Below are positions 5,389 to 9,927 of a stretch of DNA of 9,927 nt, piece after piece. The translations under genes were made by a program, and so were the position numbers. Every line of letters starts with the position of its first letter. Positions within the stretch are counted from its first letter, which is position 1. The DNA comes from Acidobacteriota bacterium. Lineage in GTDB: Bacteria > Actinomycetota > Acidimicrobiia > Spongiisociales > UBA5794. The notes under the pieces are model-generated. The model saw only the letters and a list, made by a program, of their open reading frames with translations, was not told the origin of the DNA and did no database searches. The stretch covers positions 1 through 9,927 of the forward strand of contig SMXV01000135.1 in the NCBI GenBank assembly GCA_004356175.1, given 5' to 3'.

Positions 5389-6528
5389 ATGCGAATTCTC
5401 ATCATCAATGGCCCAAACCTCAATCTGCTCGGCACGAGGGATCCGCAGCTCTACGGAGACGCGACGCTTGCAGACCTCGAGGCAGACTGGCGAACCCACT
5501 GCGAGCGCTACGACGTCGCAATCGAAGCGCTCCAGTCGAACCACGAAGGGGTCATTGTCGACGCCATAGGCGAAGGCCAACATCGCTTCGACGCACTTGT
5601 CATCAACGCGGGCGCCCTCTCGCATTATTCACGATCGATCGCTGACGCCATCGGAGCCGTCGACCTGCCCGCTGTTGAAGTCCACATATCGAACATCTAC
5701 GAACGTGAGACATGGCGCCACGTTTCGGTGCTCAAAGATGTATGCGTGCTCACGATTGTCGGCCGAGGCACTTCTGGTTACATCAATGCAATCGACCACC
5801 TGATTGCGATGCACACGAGCCCTGCCCGGACACTCCAGTACGGAGAAGAGAACACCACTGTGCTCGATCTTCGGGTTCCGTCCGGCGATGGTCCACACCC
5901 CGTCGCCATCCTCGTCCATGGCGGCTTTTGGCGCACAATCTGGACGCGCGACCTCATGGATCCAATGGCTGCGGCACTCATCGGCCATGGCTGGGCGACA
6001 GCGAACATCGAGTATTCCCTCGGCGAGGGCTCCTATGCGAACGCAATGCGCGATCTTGAGAGCGCGGTCCTGTGGGTGCAGAGCAATGCCGCTGAGCATG
6101 ATTTTGACCCGAAAATGGTGGTACTTGTCGGGCACAGCGCAGGCGGATACCTATCTCTCGCTGCAGCAGCACGCCTGCCGACTGTTGCGGGTGTCGTCGG
6201 CCTCGCTGCTGTCACGGACCTCGAAGCGATGTCGGTGTCACGCCAGGACGATGATCCTGTGGCACGGCTTCTCGGAGCATCGCTTAGTGATGCTCCGAGA
6301 CTGTGGCATCAGGCAGGATTGTCGGGAAGTCCGACGATCCCCATCCACCTTGTCCACGGCTCGGAGGACGACACAGTTGACCTTGCCCAGTCGACCAACT
6401 ATTCGCAGCAGACCGACACCATCCGTCTTACCGTCGTGGACGGCTGCGACCACATGTCGCTAATCGACCCAACCTCGCCGGCATGGCCTTCGGTCCTTTC
6501 AGCAATGGATCTCGCCACCTCGACTTGA
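5389..6528 (+). CDS. aroQ: Fusion: type II 3-dehydroquinase (AroQ) + alpha/beta hydrolase
   Basis: One uninterrupted frame of 379 residues, against about 145 for a normal AroQ. Residues 1-142 are a complete type II 3-dehydroquinase (3-dehydroquinate to 3-dehydroshikimate, shikimate pathway): ‘NGPNLNLLGTRDPQLYG’ with Arg17 and catalytic Tyr22, ‘QSNHEG’, Asn73, His79, His99 in ‘EVHISN’ and Arg110 in ‘RETWRH’. The usual NPGA is NAGA here. After a short linker, residues about 155-379 are an alpha/beta hydrolase: oxyanion motif ‘HGGFW’ (177-181), nucleophile Ser250 in ‘GHSAGG’, Asp327 in ‘HGSEDDTV’ and His355 in ‘CDHMSLIDP’. HGGxW and ‘H.slIDP.SpaW’ resemble kynurenine formamidase-like and related esterases. 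Both active sites look complete. ATG 5389 is chosen because AroQ proteins begin ‘MRILIINGPN’. The gene ends 3 bp from the convergent aminotransferase. The substrate of the hydrolase is unknown. Confidence 0.92.
   Translation: MRILIINGPNLNLLGTRDPQLYGDATLADLEADWRTHCERYDVAIEALQSNHEGVIVDAIGEGQHRFDALVINAGALSHYSRSIADAIGAVDLPAVEVHISNIYERETWRHVSVLKDVCVLTIVGRGTSGYINAIDHLIAMHTSPARTLQYGEENTTVLDLRVPSGDGPHPVAILVHGGFWRTIWTRDLMDPMAAALIGHGWATANIEYSLGEGSYANAMRDLESAVLWVQSNAAEHDFDPKMVVLVGHSAGGYLSLAAAARLPTVAGVVGLAAVTDLEAMSVSRQDDDPVARLLGASLSDAPRLWHQAGLSGSPTIPIHLVHGSEDDTVDLAQSTNYSQQTDTIRLTVVDGCDHMSLIDPTSPAWPSVLSAMDLATST
6270..6300 (+). repeat. Perfect 12-bp inverted repeat (hairpin) inside hydrolase domain
   Basis: TCTCGGAGCATC (6270-6281) and GATGCTCCGAGA (6289-6300) are exact reverse complements with a 7-base spacer GCTTAGT, whose ends can pair further (C6283-G6287 and a G·U). 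It codes for ‘LLGASLSDAPR’ of the hydrolase. No T tract follows, so it does not look like a standard terminator. Confidence 0.9.
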
Positions 6529-6531
6529 GGT

Positions 6532-7737
6532 TCAGGATCCCTTGACGAACTCCCCCACACGGGTGAGACCTTCGACCAGATCTGCATCAGACAGCGCGAA
6601 CGACAGCCGCGCATATCCGGGCGCACCGAATGCCTCTCCAGGGACAATCGCAACATCAATCTCGTCCAGTAGAATGCCAGCGAGCTCCATCGTTGTCGAG
6701 GCTGTTCTTCCGCCGAGTGGCCGGTTCAGCAGGCCCCTCATGTTTGGGAAGGCGTAGAACGCCCCCAACGGCTCCGCGCAGGTAACCCCGTCAATAGCGG
6801 TCAGCAGATCCAGCATCAACAGTCTGCGGCGGTCAAACGCTTCACGCATCTCCAACACGGCATCGAGCGATCCAGACACCGCCTCAAGGGCCGCAGCCTG
6901 GGCAATGTTGTTGACATTTGAGGTCAGGTGGGACTCTATCCGTGTAGCGGCTGACGATACCTCGGGTGGCCCGATCATCCAGCCAACCCGCCACCCCGTC
7001 ATCGCGTAGGTCTTCGAGACGCCGTTCACCACGACGCATCGCTCAGCCAGTTCGGGAACGAGGACGGGCATTGAGTGGAACACTGCCTCGCCGTACACAA
7101 GATGTTCGTAAATCTCGTCCGTCATGACCCATATGCCCCGCTCTGCTGCCCACTCGCCAACGGCTCTGATCTGGTGTTCCTCGTAGACGGCACCCGTCGG
7201 ATTGGATGGGCTGACGAATATGAGCATTTTCGTGCGATCCGTCACCGCAGCCTCAAGCTGTTCGACAGACACCGTGAATCCTGTCGACTCGTCTGTCGGG
7301 AGAAGGACCGGAACTCCACCGGCGAGAGAGACTGCCTCAGGGTACGTCACCCAGTATGGCGCTGGCAGCAGCACCTCGTCACCGTCATCGAGCAACACTT
7401 GGCACGTCTGGTATACGGCCTGTTTGCCGCCGTTTGTGACGACAACCTGGGTTGGTTCGATAACGAAGCCTGAATCCCTCAGAGTTTTGGTCGCAATAGC
7501 TTCGCGCAGCTCCATCTGGCCGGGTGCCGGCGAGTATTTGTGCGACATTGGGTCCTTTGCGGCCCGGATGGCCGCTTCCACAATCGCATCAGGGGTCGAG
7601 AAATCCGGTTCACCCGACCCATACCCGATAACGGGTCTGCCCTGAGCGCGAAGCTCCTTCGCCCTTGCAGATATCGCGAGAGTTGCCGACGGCGCAACAG
7701 AAAGCGCACGTTTCGATATCGATGCCCGATTCGTCAT
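6532..7737 (-). CDS. Class I PLP-dependent aminotransferase, aspartate aminotransferase type
   Basis: 401 residues from the ATG at 7737; the frame extends 48 codons upstream but that part is unlike the family and would run into serC. The N-terminus ‘MTNRASISKRALSVAPSATLAISARAKEL’ and ‘GYGSGEPDFSTP’ (38-49) are typical of fold-type I aspartate aminotransferases of the bacterial Igamma group. Key residues are visible: ‘NGGKQAV’ (102-108) and Tyr128/Trp129 near the cofactor phosphate and ring, Asn178 in ‘SPSNPTG’, Asp207 and Tyr210 in ‘DEIYEHL’, PLP lysine Lys242 in ‘SKTYAMTGWR’, and Arg377 in ‘YARLSFAL’, which holds the substrate carboxylate. The expected reaction is aspartate plus 2-oxoglutarate to oxaloacetate plus glutamate; some relatives also act on prephenate or aromatic acids. 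GGAG about 10 bases upstream may serve as ribosome site. It is divergent from serC over 53 bases. Confidence 0.93.
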   Translation of the reverse strand: MTNRASISKRALSVAPSATLAISARAKELRAQGRPVIGYGSGEPDFSTPDAIVEAAIRAAKDPMSHKYSPAPGQMELREAIATKTLRDSGFVIEPTQVVVTNGGKQAVYQTCQVLLDDGDEVLLPAPYWVTYPEAVSLAGGVPVLLPTDESTGFTVSVEQLEAAVTDRTKMLIFVSPSNPTGAVYEEHQIRAVGEWAAERGIWVMTDEIYEHLVYGEAVFHSMPVLVPELAERCVVVNGVSKTYAMTGWRVGWMIGPPEVSSAATRIESHLTSNVNNIAQAAALEAVSGSLDAVLEMREAFDRRRLLMLDLLTAIDGVTCAEPLGAFYAFPNMRGLLNRPLGGRTASTTMELAGILLDEIDVAIVPGEAFGAPGYARLSFALSDADLVEGLTRVGEFVKGS

Positions 7738-7773
7738 GTTGGCCACTCTCCAAGGCTCGGACGCCGACCGCCC

Positions 7774-7779
7774 TAGGCT
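7774..7779 (+). promoter_or_regulatory. -10-like hexamer, serC gene
   Basis: TAGGCT, 11 bases before the ATG at 7791, predicts a very short or absent leader; no Shine-Dalgarno is present. It is identical to the hexamer in front of the ABC exporter. It overlaps a CCTAGG palindrome in the middle of the 53-base region shared with the divergent aminotransferase. Confidence 0.4.
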
Positions 7780-7790
7780 CAACCATAGAC

Positions 7791-8906
7791 ATGCCCGACA
7801 CCGCCACGATCGCCATTCCCAAAGACCTTCTGCCTGCTGACGGTCGATTTGGCTCAGGACCAGCTCGCATACAGACCTCATTCGTCCATGACCTCGCAGC
7901 TACGGGCTCAAAGTTTCTCGGCACAAGTCACCGCAGGACCACTGTCAGAGAGATCGTCAAATCCATTCAGACCGGTATTGGCGAGATGTACGGACTACCG
8001 GACGGGTACGAGGTCGTTCTCGGTGTTGGTGGTGCAACCGCTTTCTGGGACATTGCGGGTTTCGGACTCATTGAACGCCGGTCCGCGCATTTCACGTGCG
8101 GTGAATTCAGTCAGAAGTTCGCTGACGCCGTGCATGGCACGCCCCACCTCGATACGCCCGTTGTCGTGCACGCCGACGTCGGGAATGCACCCGAACCAGC
8201 CGCGATTACGGGCACTGACACATCCGCCTTCATTCACAACGAAACGTCGACAGGTGTACTCGCGCCCTTTCGCCGCTTCGGTGACGAGCTTGTTGTGGTA
8301 GACGGAACGTCCGCGGCAGGCGCCATACCATATGATGTCTCCCACGTCGATGCCTACTACTTCTCTCCGCAAAAGGCGCTCGGGTCCGACGGTGGCTTGT
8401 GGCTGGCAACCCTTAGCCCAAGGGCGATCAGTCGTGCGGAATCCATCCGATCGGCTGGACGATGGATTCCGCCCTCCCTCTCGCTCACGACCGCAATCAA
8501 GAACAGCCGCCTGGCCCAGACGTACAACACACCCGCGCTCGCGACCCTATATCTGCTCGCGGCACAGATAACTTACGTAAATGACCGAGGTGGCCTTGTC
8601 TGGACCCAATCGGTCACTGAGCAATCATCTGCTCATCTGTACCAGTGGGCGGAGTTGAGCGAATATGCACAGCCATTTGTACAGAAGCATTCGCTCCGCT
8701 CGCCGACGATTGTGACCATCGATTTCGATGGCACTGTTTCTGCGGATGATGTTGCTGGCGTGCTTCGCGCAAACAGAATCGTTGATACGGAGTCCTATCG
8801 GAAGCTCGGACGAAATCAGCTACGCATTGCAACATTTCCAAACGTTCCGGTTGACGACGTCCAAGCACTCACGGAATGCATCGACTACGTCGCCGAGCGG
8901 CTCTAG
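7791..8906 (+). CDS. serC: Phosphoserine aminotransferase (SerC), actinobacterial type
   Basis: 371 residues, the length usual for actinobacterial SerC. It catalyses 3-phosphohydroxypyruvate plus glutamate to 3-phosphoserine, step two of serine synthesis, and may also act in vitamin B6 synthesis. The start ‘MPDTATIAIPKDLLPADGRFGSGPARI’ matches the subfamily N-terminus, which rules out the longer upstream frame overlapping the aminotransferase. Visible residues: ‘GTSHRR’ (44-49), ‘GGATAFWD’ (80-87) with Trp86 stacking on PLP, ‘HNETSTG’ (149-155), Asp171 in ‘VVDGTSAAG’, PLP lysine Lys195 in ‘FSPQKALGSDGG’ and ‘TYNTPA’ (244-249) from the neighbouring subunit. A perfect 12-bp inverted repeat lies inside the gene at 8436-8472. 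It is followed after 70 bases by sixA, which has its own promoter-like element. Confidence 0.95.
   Translation: MPDTATIAIPKDLLPADGRFGSGPARIQTSFVHDLAATGSKFLGTSHRRTTVREIVKSIQTGIGEMYGLPDGYEVVLGVGGATAFWDIAGFGLIERRSAHFTCGEFSQKFADAVHGTPHLDTPVVVHADVGNAPEPAAITGTDTSAFIHNETSTGVLAPFRRFGDELVVVDGTSAAGAIPYDVSHVDAYYFSPQKALGSDGGLWLATLSPRAISRAESIRSAGRWIPPSLSLTTAIKNSRLAQTYNTPALATLYLLAAQITYVNDRGGLVWTQSVTEQSSAHLYQWAELSEYAQPFVQKHSLRSPTIVTIDFDGTVSADDVAGVLRANRIVDTESYRKLGRNQLRIATFPNVPVDDVQALTECIDYVAERL
8436..8472 (+). repeat. Perfect 12-bp inverted repeat inside serC
   Basis: GCGGAATCCATC (8436-8447) and GATGGATTCCGC (8461-8472) are exact reverse complements with a 13-base spacer that itself includes part of the palindrome CCGATCGG (8447-8454). 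It codes for ‘AESIRSAGRWIPP’. No T tract follows. Confidence 0.9.
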
Positions 8907-8964
8907 GAGCACGGTTGGCGAATCGCCGTCGGGCAAGCACACATTGCAGCGGCTATCAACTGAC

Positions 8965-8970
8965 TACGCT
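8965..8970 (+). promoter_or_regulatory. -10-like hexamer, sixA gene
   Basis: TACGCT fits TANNNT and is followed by exactly 6 bases and the ATG at 8977. TTGCAG at 8944-8949 is a possible weak -35 (15-base spacing). No Shine-Dalgarno lies in between, consistent with a leaderless transcript. Confidence 0.5.
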
Positions 8971-8976
8971 GGTTTC

Positions 8977-9474
8977 ATGTTGCATCTCATGATCATGCGC
9001 CACGGAAAGTCAGACTGGGACGCTGACGCATCGGACGACCGTCAACGTCCACTCTCGGCGCGAGGAATTGCTTCGTCCGAGCGGATGGGAAAGGTCATCA
9101 GGGACATGGGTCTTGTCCCTGACGTCGTGATTGCGTCGGATGCCGTCAGAGCACGGGCAACCGCTGAGCTGGCTCGCATCTCGGGCGGATGGGCCTGTCG
9201 CCTTGTCCTTGAACCAGACTTGTATGGAGCATCCGTCGATGAGGCCATCGATGTCATCAGCAACGTCTCTGACGTTTCTGAACGGATCATGGTCGTAGGT
9301 CACGAACCAACGTGGTCGATGCTCGTGAAGCGACTCACGGGGGCAACGGTGGCGATGAAGACAGCAGCAGTGGCCGACATCGAATTTCCCTGCTCCCAAT
9401 GGACACGGATGCCCTCGGTCAACGGAACACTTGTGGCCCTGCTCCAAGCCCGCCATTTCGTGCAGCACACATGA
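8977..9474 (+). CDS. sixA: SixA-like phosphohistidine phosphatase (histidine phosphatase superfamily)
   Basis: 165 residues, typical for SixA-type single-domain histidine phosphatases. The frame is open for 83 codons upstream, overlapping serC, but the family begins directly with the RHG motif, so ATG 8977 is taken, supported by the -10-like element. Catalytic parts: ‘MRHGKSDWD’ with Arg8 and nucleophile His9, ‘ASDAVRARATAEL’ (53-65) with Arg58 as phosphate-binding candidate, and ‘VVGHEPTWSML’ with His109. ‘KTAAVADIEF’ (128-137) is the family’s ‘mpTaa…leF’. E. coli SixA removes phosphate from phospho-His of signalling and PTS proteins, but many actinobacterial homologues are of unproven substrate. 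The downstream threonine aldolase starts inside the stop codon (ATGA). Confidence 0.88.
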   Translation: MLHLMIMRHGKSDWDADASDDRQRPLSARGIASSERMGKVIRDMGLVPDVVIASDAVRARATAELARISGGWACRLVLEPDLYGASVDEAIDVISNVSDVSERIMVVGHEPTWSMLVKRLTGATVAMKTAAVADIEFPCSQWTRMPSVNGTLVALLQARHFVQHT

Positions 9475-9927
9475 TTGACCTCCGGAGCGACACCGTCACA
9501 CAACCGTCTGACGGCATGAGAGACGCAATTGCGAACGCGCAGGTCGGTGACGATGTGTACCACGACGATCCGACCGTCAACGCGCTTGAACGTATGGTTG
9601 CCGACATGCTCGGAACGGATGACGCCGTGTACGTACCGACCGGGACCATGTCCAATCAGATTGCCCTGCGCGTTCATACCCAACCCGGTGACACCGTGCT
9701 GCTTCACACCGCTGCCCACATTGCTCGCCACGAGCTTGGCGGTGCTGCCCATAATTCCGGAGTGACGCTCAAGGGCATCGGCGGCGAGCAAGGAGCATTC
9801 ACGGCCGGACAGCTGCTCGAGGCCGTCCCGACACCCCACCCTGCACTCCCTGCCCACCTATTCGATCCCGTAACCCTCGTGTGTGTTGAGAATACGCACA
9901 ACGATGCAGGAGGGACGGTGTGGAATC
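9471..9927 (+). CDS. ltaE: Low-specificity threonine aldolase, cut by window end
   Basis: The ATG at 9471 overlaps the sixA stop by 4 bp (ATGA), and the frame runs open to the window edge, giving 152 residues of an expected 340 or so. The sequence follows the beta-eliminating lyase/threonine aldolase pattern closely: ‘MIDLRSDTVTQPSDGM’, ‘VGDDVYHDDPTVNALE’ (25-40), ‘VPTGTMSNQIAL’ (55-66) which binds the PLP phosphate, His83 (the histidine that stacks on the cofactor) followed by ‘HELGG’, and ‘ENTHNDAGGTVW’ (140-151). The PLP lysine lies beyond the window. The enzyme splits threonine or allo-threonine into glycine and acetaldehyde. No Shine-Dalgarno is visible, so translation is probably coupled to sixA. 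Confidence 0.93.
   Translation, partial: MIDLRSDTVTQPSDGMRDAIANAQVGDDVYHDDPTVNALERMVADMLGTDDAVYVPTGTMSNQIALRVHTQPGDTVLLHTAAHIARHELGGAAHNSGVTLKGIGGEQGAFTAGQLLEAVPTPHPALPAHLFDPVTLVCVENTHNDAGGTVWN

Noticed and set aside
5131..5625. Minus-strand open frame across the lplA-like/aroQ junction
   Set aside because: It overlaps conserved coding sequence on the plus strand of two genes and has no domain or start signals.
6964..6996. GGGTGGC / GCCACCC inverted repeat inside the aminotransferase gene
   Set aside because: Only 7 bp with a 19-base loop; pairs of this size are expected several times per 10 kb.
7263..7298. CGACAGAC / GTCTGTCG inverted repeat inside the aminotransferase gene
   Set aside because: 8 bp arms with a 20-base loop are expected by chance at this window length.
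7738..7881. 48-codon N-terminal extension of the aminotransferase
   Set aside because: It would overlap the serC start region, contains a Trp/Arg/Cys-rich stretch unlike the family, and the conserved N-terminus begins at Met 7737.
8728..8976. 83-codon upstream extension of sixA
   Set aside because: It lies within serC in another frame, and histidine phosphatases of this type begin right before the RHG motif.
9300..9857. Minus-strand open frame opposite sixA and the threonine aldolase
   Set aside because: Antisense to two well-recognised enzymes; the product looks like a composition-driven shadow.
1..9927. Mobile element, CRISPR array, tRNA/rRNA or defence system
   Set aside because: No transposase or integrase, no spaced direct repeats, no tRNA-like CCA-ended cloverleaf and no nuclease/toxin pair was seen; gene content is metabolic and envelope related.

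Overview
The window looks like ordinary chromosomal DNA of an actinobacterium. Composition is moderately GC-rich (high-50s percent by eye). A marine or freshwater Acidimicrobiia-like lineage is my guess from the protein flavour, but the taxon is an inference. Supporting signs are the actinobacterial-type SerC, the long ABC exporter of the actinobacterial ‘W..MR.DEE’ type, an Lhr-type helicase C-terminus, and several genes with a -10-like hexamer 6-8 bases upstream of the ATG and no Shine-Dalgarno, the usual look of actinobacterial leaderless transcripts. Coding density is very high and no gap exceeds about 75 bases. I see no tRNA, rRNA, insertion sequence, phage gene or CRISPR array.

Layout. 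1-652 (+): the C-terminal end of an Lhr-like helicase, overlapping a small coiled-coil protein by 4 bp (GTGA) behind a strong AGGAGG. 724-1245 (+): a divergent universal stress protein. 1290-4496 (-): a lipoprotein gene (4496-3789), a fused permease/ATPase ABC exporter (3733-1844) and a second lipoprotein (1847-1290) overlapping the exporter by 4 bp; these form an envelope/export cluster. 4552-5337 (+): a protein of the LplA/LipM lipoyl-transfer fold. 5389-6528 (+): a single reading frame that joins a complete type II 3-dehydroquinase (AroQ) to a complete alpha/beta hydrolase of the HGGxW (kynurenine-formamidase-like) type. 7737-6532 (-): a class I aspartate-type aminotransferase, ending 3 bp from the previous gene. 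7791-8906 (+): phosphoserine aminotransferase SerC, divergent from the aminotransferase over 53 bp. 8977-9474 (+): SixA-like phosphohistidine phosphatase. 9471 to the end (+): a threonine aldolase cut by the window edge, overlapping sixA by 4 bp (ATGA).

The right half is mainly amino-acid metabolism: shikimate-pathway step 3, aspartate-type transamination, serine synthesis and threonine/glycine interconversion, plus lipoate attachment. The left half is housekeeping (helicase, stress protein) and envelope (ABC exporter, lipoproteins). I found no evidence for a defence or mobile system. The most unusual item is the AroQ-hydrolase fusion. After it come several strong hairpins inside coding sequence: two perfect 12-bp inverted repeats with short loops, in the hydrolase part of the fusion and in serC, and one bulged 13-bp stem in the lipoyl-transfer gene. 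An exact 15-bp tandem duplication also lies inside a lipoprotein signal peptide.
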